NCBI GenBank assembly: GCA_022605955.1
Contig: JAKCOZ010000014.1
Coordinates: forward strand, 17,800,001-17,864,000
Source: Rallus limicola
Taxonomy: Eukaryota; Chordata; Aves; Gruiformes; Rallidae
Length of the DNA stretch: 64,000 nucleotides
Direction of reading: 5' to 3'
Part shown: positions 23,173 through 32,725 of the stretch, piece by piece
Layout: the number at the start of each line of letters is the position of its first letter
Position numbering within the stretch: the stretch's first letter is position 1
The notes under the pieces: model-generated
Databases searched by the model: none
What the model was told of the DNA's origin: nothing
Seen by the model: only the letters and a program-made list of their open reading frames with translations
Made by a program: the position numbers and the translations under genes

Positions 23173-25711
23173 GTCCTAAGGTCAATGGTTTCAACCTGTC
23201 AGTTCCTCATGAAAGGATCCCTCATCCTCTCTCCCTACCTCTCAAGGTGTCTGCTGTCACACCAGGACTGTATTTCTCCACCCTGCAGTGTCATGTTAGT
23301 GTCATGTTAGAAAGAATAGCTACTTTTTTAACTACTACCTGTGTAAAAACTCTGGTTGTGCAACAAAAAGATAAGCAAAAACTAGGACAAAATAAACAGA
23401 AGAACTGCTGTTGCAGCTAAACCAAGCAAAAATAAAACTTCAGGCAGGTCAAGATTAATTCAGACAAAACTAGCCTGGCAAGCCTCAGTTCTGAGGCCTT
23501 GCATGCTCAGCACAACATCCTGGCAATGCCAACACCAGTAGCCTATTGCTGGGTGGCAGGGCTGCAGAAGACACTTGGAAAGCAGAGTCTCCCTTTACAG
23601 GGTTACAAAAACCTCTCCCTTATTACATCCCCTTATAATGATGTAATATTCGGTGAATATTTCACAAGACAATACTCAGAAGATGCATATTTCGGTAAAT
23701 GTTTCTGGTTTTTGAGCTGGAGATGGTGAAGCTAGAGGCATTCCACATTTCTTTCCTTCACCAGCCTTCCACACAGAGTAGCTTTGCTCAGCCCCAACTT
23801 TTGAGAGCCAACAACCTGGCAGGTTGATACAGGGAAGCCAAGAGGAAAGGACTGGGGACAAAGGCACAGGCCTAACCCTCTAACATGTTTACAGCACAAA
23901 GGAGATCAGTGCTAGAGACTCCTGAAACAGAGGAAGCAGTCCTTAGGAGTGGGAGGGCTGTGCTAAGGGAAGTGCCCCAGAAGAGAGCAAAGGGGGCAAG
24001 TAAACTGAAAGCTCAAGAGTACATTACAGTGGGTTGAAATTTCTGAGTAGAAGAGTGGCTAAAACAGCTCCTGGAATTAAGAGTCGTGCCAAGTCATGAC
24101 TTCACTTTTCCCCCTCCCACCAAAAGATGAGATCTTCAATTTACAAGTTTATCTTTGATCATACAACAACTTGACGTATTGACGTTTTTTTTTTTCCATG
24201 ATCTTTTTAGATGCCCTGGTGCATCTAAATAGTGCAGGTGGTACTATTTTGGTTTGCCGCAAGTCTCCCATCCCAGCCACAGAGGCTTTTTCATGTCTGC
24301 TGTGCCCCTGTTGTCACAGACTACTGATGGCCATGTCCCTGAAGTGGTGCAGAACCTGAGAGACCCACTAAAAGCCAGTCCTGGGGACATTTTGGTGCAT
24401 GGGCTGTAAAACATGGAGATAAGTGCTTATATCGCACAGTTACCGGTACATCTGAGCTAGATCCGGGACCAGCAGCCAACTGAGCTGTCAGTCACAGCTC
24501 GCAGCTGCTCATTAGCCTGAGCACAGCAGAACCTCACAGATTGGTATCTCTGAAGCAGTGTCTCTATGTGATATCGTATTTACCACCTTCATCGTTAGTA
24601 TTGCAAAATAGCTTTGTTATCTCTTCATGACCCTGAGCAGCCCCTTGTTGAAATTACACTGAAAAGAATTTTTTCTAGCAACTAAACCACACATTTTCTA
24701 GGTCCTTGCCATCTAGTAACATGTGTGGCTTGTGAGCTAAGCTTGTTCTTGTGAAGTACTCCGCAATGTCTTTCGAATTTTGTGCAATATTTGCCAAATA
24801 GCCTAACTTCTTGAGACTCTGTGGTCCCAGGGCTGGAAAGCAACCTGGAAACGTCAGTGACAGGGGTCTGCCTGGAGCCCACTGCCCTCAGCATCTAATA
24901 GGTAACAAAGAATAACTGGTAGGAGTGTGAGTTTTTCAGCTCCTCAGAGACATATACTCATGGTTTCCAAAAGTCACTGAGAATATTGGCTTGAGTAATG
25001 TATTATTATAAAATTAACATTAACGTGATTTTTTGTTTTTCCAGAGCTGTATCATCCTGAACTATTCCATGATTTCTGACATTATTTCAACAAGTAGTTT
25101 CTACAGGTTAATTCCCACTTTTTTTTTTTTTCTTCATACTGCTTAAACATCTTAATTGAGAGTTCTATGTAGGTTTTTTTCTTCTATTTAGTTTTAATCT
25201 AGGAGCTTGAGCAGATACAGCCAAAAAAAGAATAAATAAAACTCCAGGATTTAGTCAGAAATTAACATCCCATTTCCCTTCCTTAAAGAGGAAGAGACAA
25301 GAAAAGTTTCTACAGGTCCCTTGACCTCCTGTTCCCATTGGGAGGGCATAACCCCTTATGCAGGTCACAGACCTCTACACCTGACAGACAATAAGGAAAA
25401 ATCTAAATGCCAGCGCAGAACAAAACAGCATTTTACCCTGCTCTTCATTTTTCTTTAAGGAGGGAGGAGGGCTTCATGGTGCCAAAGAGAGAGAAAGCAA
25501 GAGTCTGTGCAACCTCCAAGTACTACTCCTAAATGGAGCAGAACCTCACTTTCAGGAATTTTTCTTTCTGTGGGATGATCTCCTGTGTTCGCTTTTTCAA
25601 ATCTACCAGGAACCCTCATCAAATCAGTTTCTCATGACCCAATCCAGGAAGCAGGGGCTGGAGGTGCACCAAATGTGACATGTCCAAAATTCTATCTCAC
25701 ATCTTTACATT
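23173..25711. other. Intergenic, no gene seen
   Basis: A short tandem of GTCATGTTAGT lies near 23290-23310. Poly-T runs lie near 24186 and 25121. Nothing coding is recognised. Confidence 0.4.
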
Positions 25712-26415
25712 AGGTTGTCCCATTGTCAGTCTCACCTCTGTGCCCAGCAAGGTTATGAAGCAGATCCTGCTGGAAACTATGTTCAGTCACATGGAAAACA
25801 AGGAGGTGATTGCTGACAGCAAACATGGCTTCACTAAGAGCAAATCATGCCTGACAAATTTGGTGGCATTCTACAATGGGGTTACAGCACTGGTAGATAA
25901 GGGAAGAGCAACTGACATCACCTAACTGGAATTGTGCAAAGCATTTGACAGTGTTCCACACTACATCCTTGTCTCTAAATTGGAAAGATGTAGATTTGAT
26001 GGATGGACTGCCTGGCAGAAAAGGAATTGGCTAGGTGGTCACGTTCAAAGAGTTGCAGTCAGCAGCTCAATGCTGGCATGGAGACCAGTGACAAATGGTA
26101 TTCCTTGGGTAGATATGGGGACAAGTGCTGTTTAACAACTTTGGCAGCAACACGGACAGTGGGATCTAGTGCACCCTCAGCAAGTTTGCCCACAACACCA
26201 AGCGGTGCGATGCAGTGGATACACTGGAGGGAAGGGATGCCATCCAGAGGGACCTTGACAGACTTCAGAGATGGGTCTGTACAAACCCCATGAAATTCAA
26301 CAAGGCCAAGACCAAGCCTTGCACATGGCTCAAGGCAAGCCCAAGCACAACTACAGTCTGGGCAGTGAATGGAGTGAGACCAACCCTGAGGAGAAGGACT
26401 TGGGGGTGTTGACTG

Positions 26416-27603
26416 ATGAAAAGCTCAAGATGTGCTGGCAATGTGCACTTGCAGCCCAGATCGTGCTCGACTAATCTCATAGCCTTCTATGATGTCATCA
26501 CCAACTGGGTGGATGAAGGGAGAGCAGTGGATGTCATCTACCTTGACTTTAGCAAAGCTTTCAATACTGTCTCCCATGTCATCCTGATAGAGAAGCTGAG
26601 AGAACAGGGGATAGATAAGCGGACAGTGAGGTGGGTTGAGAACTGGCTGTCGGACCAGGCTCAGAGGGTCGTGATCAATGGAGTAGAATCTGAATGGAGG
26701 CCTGTGGGTGGTGTTCCCCAGGGCTCGGTGTTGGGTCCAGTCCTGTTTAATATCTTCATTGACGACCTTGATGAGGGAATTGCATCCACCCTCAGCAAGT
26801 ACACTGATGATACAAAGCTGGGAGGAGTGGCTGACACAGAGGAACACTGCGCTGCCATCTGGAGAGACCTGGACAGGCTGGAGAGCTGGGCTCGGAGAAA
26901 TCTAATGAAGTTCAACAAGAGCAAGTGTAAAGTCTTGCACCTGGGGAGGAACAACCGATTGTATCAGTACAGGCTGGGGGATGACCTGCTGGAAAAGAGC
27001 TCTGTGGAGAAGGACCTGGGGGTCCTGGTTGATGACAGGTTGGCCATGAGCCAGCAGTGTGCACTGGTGGCTAAAAGAGCCAATGGGATCCTGGGATGCA
27101 TCAGGAAGAGTGTGTCCAGCAGGTCGAAGGAAGTGATCCTCCCCCTCTACTCTGCATTGGTCAGGCCCCACCTGGATTACTGTGTCCAGTTCTGGGCTCC
27201 CTGGTATAAAAAAGACAGGGACCTTCTGGAGAGAGTCCAGAGAAGGGAAACGAAGATGATTAGGGGCCTGGAACATCTCCCCTATGAGGAAAGGCTGAGT
27301 GAGCTGGGTCTTTTCAGCCTGGAGAAAAGAAGACTTAGGGGGGACCTAATTAGTGTTTATAAATATCTTAGACTTGGGATGCAGGGGGAATTGGCCAGCC
27401 CATTTTCAGTCGTCTGTGGGGACAGGACAAGGGGCAATGGCTGTAAGCTGGAGCATAGGAAGTTCCGCACCAACATGCGGATGAACTTTTTCACAGTGAG
27501 GGTGACGGAGCCCTGGGACAGGCTGCCCAGGGAGGTGGTGGAGTCTCCTTCTCTGGAGATATTCAAGTCTCATCTGGATGCCTATCTATGCAATATGAGA
27601 TAG
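26416..27603 (+). pseudogene. CR1 reverse transcriptase ORF, N-terminally truncated
   Basis: A 395-codon uninterrupted frame. The first ~17 residues come from the older host CR1 and the rest from the inserted CR1. RT landmarks: YLDFSKAF at 43-50, [10 protein letters not shown] at 99-108, and the catalytic box as YTDD at 129-132 where CR1 elements normally have FADD/YADD. The C-terminus continues to the usual end of CR1 ORF2. The endonuclease domain and the RT N-terminus are absent, so it cannot act as a complete element. The long open frame marks it as the youngest CR1 in the window. Confidence 0.85.
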
Positions 27604-27683
27604 GGAGCCTGCTTTGGCAGGGGGGTTGGACCCGATGATCTCTTGAGGTCCCTTCCAGCCCCTAAGATTCTGTGATTCTGTGA
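26461..27683 (+). mobile_element. Young CR1 LINE, 5'-truncated, nested in older CR1
   Basis: It begins in the RT domain at about 26461 and ends with the CR1 3' tail (ATTCTGTG repeats, 27667-27683). Exact junctions are uncertain by a few bases, since both host and insert are CR1. 'GATC' lies close to both ends and could be part of a target duplication. Confidence 0.85.
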
Positions 27684-28411
27684 TCCTGGGCTGCATCAAA
27701 ACCAGCATGGCCAACAGGTCAAGGGAGGTGATTCTGTCCCTCTCCTCTGTTGAGATCTCAGCTGCAGTGCTGCATCCAGCTCTGAGGTCCCCAATATAAG
27801 AAGGAGAGAGTCCACCAAGATGATAAGAGGGCTGGAGCACCTCTCCTATGCAGACAGGCTGAGAGACTTAGCCTTGTTCAGCCTGGAGAAGAGAAGGTGC
27901 AGGGGAACCTTGTAGCAGCCTTCCAGTACCTGAAGGGGCCTACAGGAAAGATGGGAGAGGGGCTCTTTATTAGGGAGTGTAGTGACAGGACAAGGGGCAA
28001 GGGATTTAAATTGAAAAAGGGTAGATTTAGGTAAAGATAGTAGGAAGAAATTCCTCCCTCTGAGTGTGGTGAGGCCCTGTCACAGATGGCCCAGAGCAGC
28101 TGTGGCTGCCCCATCCCTGTCAGTGTTCAAGGCCAGGTTGGATGGGGCTTTGGGCAACCTGATCTAGTGGAGGGTGTCCCTGCCCATAGAAAGACCCCAA
28201 AACACTGCCAAGTCCTCTTGGACTAGGAAAAGTTCAGACGTTCCTATTACAGTGTTATAGACCTAACACTACAAAGGGGCAGAGAATTATAAAACAGGAA
28301 ATTGGAAGTCTGTGAAACATCTTAGATGGAAATCAATAGCTAAAAATTTCAAGAAGGTTCAGATGCATTTTAAAGCTAGCTAGGGCAATGTTGCCAAACA
28401 GGAAAAGTGGT

Positions 28412-28957
28412 TGTCCTAGTTTTGACAGGGGTAGAGTTAGTTTTCTTCCTAGAACTGGTACAGTGCTGTGTTTAGGATTTAGGATGGGAATAATGTTGAT
28501 AACAGCCTGATGTTTCTGTTGTTGTGAAGTAGTCAAGGACTTCTCAGCTTCTCATATGGGCCTGCCAATGAGAAGGCACAGTGTGCCAAAAAGCTGGGAG
28601 GGTACACAGTGAGGACAGTTGACCCAAATTGCCCAAAGGGATATTCCACACCACATGACATCATGTTCCATATGTAAATAGGGGTGGGCTGAGAGGTGGG
28701 GCAGCTCAGCATTTTGCTGAGCATCAGCTTTGGGTGGCGAGCAATTGTACTGTGCATCATTTGTTTTGTATATTCTATAGTTAATTTTTAAGTATTGTTT
28801 TGATTTTTTTTCCTTTTTGTCCTATCACACTGTCTTTATCTCAGCCCATGAGTTCTTTGTTTTTTTCTTTTCCATTTTCAATTTTGTCCCCCATTCCATT
28901 GGGAAAGGGAAGTAAGTAACTGGCTGTGGGGCACTCTAGCTGTCAACCTGATACTAA
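28412..28957 (+). mobile_element. Solo ERV LTR, sense
   Basis: Starts TGTCCTAGTTTTGACAGGGG and carries the phrases common to a widespread avian LTR (tagagttagttttcttcctag; aataatgttgataac). The end is degraded near 28957. No internal retroviral sequence is seen. Boundaries at the 3' side are approximate. Confidence 0.75.
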
Positions 28958-29610
28958 AGGTAGGTGTTAGAGGAGGAAGAAGCTCTGCAGAAGTTCATCT
29001 AAACCTACTGTTTTATTTCTTTGGTTAAGGCTTCACATCTCATTTGGGGTAAATTCTGCTATTACTGTCATGCACAGAGCATGACTTCAGTGGGACCTAG
29101 ACAAAAAATTTGTGGAAACCAAATAATTTGTCCCTTGTCTTGTAATCCACAGAGAATCCTAGTCTACTGCCAAAGATATTGCTGCATTAATGATGCAGGG
29201 ATCTCTGTAGGACCTTTTAGGTTCACACTTGCAGAATTTCAATGGCAGCCTTAAAAAAGAATTGTGCACATTTGAGGTATATCTGGTGTGTATTGCTTTG
29301 AAAGACATAGTAGCCTGAAAACTAGAATGATCTTTGAAGATTTACAGTGCTTTTCACCACCTTCTCTTTTTTGAAACTAGAAGTTCAGCAAGGGAAACAA
29401 ACAGCTATTGAAAAGTAGGAATTGGAGAGACCCTTAATGCTTGGTATTTCTTCTGACTAACAAGGTTGCAGATATGCTCCCAATCTGTGTTTTAAACCCA
29501 GAGAGTCCTTGAATACTATCTCTACCTAAAAGCAGTCTTTGCTTAATTTTGATCTTTTTTACATAACTGTTGACAAAACAAAGTGATGAGGGCAAACTGT
29601 TTGCTGCTTC
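28958..29610. other. Intergenic, no feature seen
   Basis: No repeat or coding signature recognised. Confidence 0.4.
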
Positions 29611-30115
29611 ATAGAATTGCAGAATGCTTTGGGTTGGAAGGGATCTCAAAGATCATCTAGTTCTAAACACGCCTGCCATGGGCAGGGACACCCTCCACTA
29701 GGCCAGGCTGCCCAAAGCCCCATCCAACCCGGCCTTGAACACTGCCAGGGAGAGGGCAGCCACAGCTGCTCTGGGCAGCCTGTGTCAGTGCCTCACCACC
29801 CTCACAGGGAAGAATGTCTTCCTAATATCTAACCTAAGTCTACAAACCCATTACCCCTTGTCCTACCACTCCAGTCCCTGATAAAAAGCCCCTCTCCAGG
29901 TTTCCTGTAGGCCCCTTCAGGTACTGAAAGGCTGCTATAATGTCTTACCTGAGCCTTCTCTTCTTCAGGCTGAACAAGCCCAACTCTCTCGGCCTGTCTT
30001 TGTAGGAGAGGTGCTCCAGCCCTGTGATCATCTTGGTGGCCTTCCTCTGTACTCAATCCAACAGGTCCATGTCTTTCTTGTACTGGGGAATCCCAGAGCT
30101 GGATGCAGTACTCCC
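29611..30115 (-). mobile_element. CR1 LINE 3' part, antisense
   Basis: On the minus strand it runs from the ORF2 C-terminus (short frame ending LLFIRDWSGRTRGNGF-like) to the 3' end near 29611. It is similar in extent to the fragment at the left edge of the window. Confidence 0.88.
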
Positions 30116-30829
30116 ACGTGCCCAGTTTTAATCAGAAGAAAAAAACCCAAACCAAACAAATGAAAAACCTGCAAAAAACCACCTGCCAGGTATCAAATAA
30201 TCATTCTCTGAAATCTAGAGGCCTAAAAAATACAGAGGACTGTCCACAGATATTTTACATCTTCAAAAGCAGCGCCTTGGTGCTGTAAGTCCTGTGCAGA
30301 TCCAGGCACCCTCTTTGATCAATCAGTTGTATCCCTTCCCTGCAGCCAGGAATACAGATACTATCATAAATGAAAGAAGATTTGGTGTGCTGTGTAGCTA
30401 GTGGAAACAATATTTTAGTATCAAGGTTATAAATGTATTTGAAATCTTTATGACACTTAAAAAATGCAGTTGTATTTTCAGATGGAAAGGTACAACTAAG
30501 AAAACTTAGGATATTTTTTTTAATTGCCCTAAAAATACAATCTGTGACAATACCCAGGCTGTGGTTTTCCTGGCTCCAGGTACTCTCTGTTTAACTTTTA
30601 ATATTTGTTACAATATTATTACCTCAACAGAAGCATTATTTTTTCCACTGTGAATTTTTATTGGGATTTTCTCAGCAGGCAAGGGAGGCAAGACCTGTTT
30701 TGCTGAAGAGCTCCAGAGTACCTCTCAATTCTATCAGATGTATTTTATGTGATTCTGGCTCAAAAATCTGTAAAACCATCCTTTCCTTTTCCTAATAAAG
30801 TTTTGTGAGTCAAAGGAGTCAGGACAAAA
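30116..30829. other. Intergenic downstream of the CCR8-like gene
   Basis: AT-rich with no gene recognised. Confidence 0.4.
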
Positions 30830-31578
30830 AGAAGCAGTTAATATGTTTATTCAAAGAAAACAATTCTACAATGACATAAAACAATGATGTATGGAAACAG
30901 AGATGGAGTTTCTACATGCTACGTGCCTCTATGAGTGACCAGTATAAGTGGCACCTCTGCTGCTTTTGAAGGCATCACCACCAAAGTCTGCTTTGAGTGG
31001 CAGCAGCTCCAGGGACCAGCTGGTTATGCCCCTGGGACCGTCCCACAGCAAAGCACTAGGGCCCGGAGCTGAGAAGCCTCTCTGTCCAGGAGCTGAAGCG
31101 AAGGGGAAATGGTGGCAGTGGCTGAGGTGATTCTCACTTTGCAATGTGAAGTAATCCCATGCCTGTGCCTTTCCCTGCTTCCTGTGTGGGGTGTCCCACG
31201 CCTGTCACAGGGACATGGGGACTCACATATGGAACTGCCTCCACAAGGTAGAGCATATTTGGGGGTGAGGCGGAAGCAATGTTTTCATCACAGGAGAAAA
31301 TAAATGCTGGAGGAAGCATCCTGCTTGCTGACATGAATAAAAAGAGCTCTAAAATGTAACTGAAACTCATTCTGGGGCAAGCTTATAAGGCCACCATTTT
31401 ACAAACACATCAGTGCTCTTAGGAAATCTGTGCTGCCACTGACTATGCCGTGGTTCACAGCACATCCCAAAAGACAGTATAGGCATACTAGTCCTCACAG
31501 GAAGATGCTGTGTAGGTGGTACAGCCTCCAGGGCCATGTCAGACCTTAGGCCAGCTGCTCACAGCAGAAGGCAGCAGT
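30830..31578 (-). other. Probable 3' UTR and poly(A) signal of the CCR8-like gene
   Basis: On the minus strand AATAAA occurs at 30851-30846. It is followed by a T-rich downstream element (CTTCTTTTTGTCCTG). This gives a 3' UTR of about 750 nt. The cleavage point is inferred. Confidence 0.45.
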
Positions 31579-32637
31579 TCACAGGAATCCTGCGCTGTCA
31601 GAGCAGCTGGAGAACTGGCTGGGCACTGAAAACAGCTGACTAGACCTGGAACCTCTGTCAGGGCTGGAGAAGACACAGACACAGGACTGAAAGAGTCCTC
31701 TAAGATGCTGCTTGAATATCACCCCAGCAAAGGCATAGATCACAGGATTCAGGCAGCAGTGGATGAAGGAGATGGTTTCTGTCAGCTGCAGGGCCAGGGC
31801 TATCTGGTAGCTCGCCTTGCAGTCGTTGATGATGTGCAGGCTCTGCAGAGACTCTAGGAATAGCACGATATTGAAGGGAGTCCAGAAGAGGAAGAAAACA
31901 ATGACAATAATGATGATCATCTTGATCGCCTTGGTCTTCTTCCAGTTTTTGCATTTTTGCAGATTTTTCAGGATCTGGGTGTAGCAGCAAATGAGGATGC
32001 TAAGGGGAATCAAAAGGCCTAAGATATTGGTGGCAAACTGAGACGTGACCTTCCAGGTATTGTTGCCTGTGGAGATGCACTGCACAGACTGCTCAATTTC
32101 CAGCTGCTGGTTGAACAAGATGTTGGGTATAGAAGCCAAGAAAGCTACCAGCCACAGGATTAAAGTGATAATTAGACCACACGTGGCTGTCCGTACCTTT
32201 ATGGCATAGACAGCATGGACAATTGCTATATACCTGTCTATGCTCATGAGGGTTATAAAAAAAATACTGCTATAAAACCCTGTGTAATAAATGCCAGCCA
32301 TTATCTTACACATAGCATTGCCAAAAACCCACTGGTCTGAGGCATAGTAGGCTTGGAAAGGGAGAGGCACAATGAAGAGGAGATCGGAGGCTGCGAGGTT
32401 CAGCAGGCAGATATCAGTCATCGATGTCAGCTTCTTCCTGGTCAGGAGAACCCAAAGGACCAAGGAGTTTCCCAGGAGGCAGGTGACAAATACAGTGCCA
32501 TAGAGGATTGGCAGAAAGAGGGATGTGAATCTATGAAAGCCTTTTCCTTCGTTGCATGGAGCAGTGTTGTCATCATATTCATAGATATATCCATAGTAAT
32601 ATTCTGTTGTGCCAAGGAAGTGGCTTGTGGGATCCAT
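31579..32637 (-). CDS. CCR8L: CC chemokine receptor 8-like
   Basis: A 352-aa seven-transmembrane chemokine receptor. Its closest remembered family is CCR8: shared DQWVFG (101-106), FYSSIFFITLMSIDRY (121-136) and PFQAYY (93-98). Other landmarks: a Tyr-rich N-terminus (Tyr13-15, 18, 21 beside Asp/Glu, likely sulfated); Cys28-Cys273 and Cys110-Cys187 disulfide pairs; NNT glycosylation site in ECL2 (192-194); DRYIAIV at 134-140; FWTPF at 251-255; NPVIY at 297-301; Ser-rich tail (324-349) for arrestin-type regulation. The ATG at 32637 is preferred over the one at 32664, because a splice acceptor (TTTCCTCTACAG, intron end 32647) lies between them and the context GAGATGG is good. TM2 reads P-L-P (91-93) where T-x-P is usual. 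It should drive Gi-dependent migration. The ligand cannot be read from sequence. Confidence 0.93.
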   Translation of the reverse strand: MDPTSHFLGTTEYYYGYIYEYDDNTAPCNEGKGFHRFTSLFLPILYGTVFVTCLLGNSLVLWVLLTRKKLTSMTDICLLNLAASDLLFIVPLPFQAYYASDQWVFGNAMCKIMAGIYYTGFYSSIFFITLMSIDRYIAIVHAVYAIKVRTATCGLIITLILWLVAFLASIPNILFNQQLEIEQSVQCISTGNNTWKVTSQFATNILGLLIPLSILICCYTQILKNLQKCKNWKKTKAIKMIIIIVIVFFLFWTPFNIVLFLESLQSLHIINDCKASYQIALALQLTETISFIHCCLNPVIYAFAGVIFKQHLRGLFQSCVCVFSSPDRGSRSSQLFSVPSQFSSCSDSAGFL

Positions 32638-32667
32638 CTCAAACACCTGTAGAGGAAAGAGCAAGCG

Positions 32668-32725
32668 GGGTTGGACCCAATGATCTCAAGGTCCCTTCCA
32701 ACCCCTACGATTCTGTGATTCTGTG
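32668..32725 (+). mobile_element. CR1 3'-tail fragment beside a splice acceptor
   Basis: Reads ggggttggacccaatgatct, then gtcccttccaacccc and ATTCTGTG repeats, the CR1 3' end. It lies 20 bp upstream (in gene sense) of the CCR8-like acceptor. Part of it is present at 43671-43707 in copy B, so it predates the duplication. Confidence 0.85.

Larger units (their letters stand above)
25712..28190 (+). mobile_element. Old CR1 LINE copy, split by a younger CR1
   Basis: The left part (25712-26460) encodes a decayed reverse-transcriptase segment with in-frame stops. The right part (27684-28190) resumes at 'cctgggctgcatcaaaa', which directly follows the left part in CR1 order. Between them sits a separate, better preserved CR1. 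Confidence 0.85.

Noticed and set aside
32638..32664. Upstream ATG at 32664 as the start of the CCR8-like protein
   Set aside because: It lies on the intron side of a clear splice acceptor (intron end 32647), so the extra nine residues would not be in the mature message.
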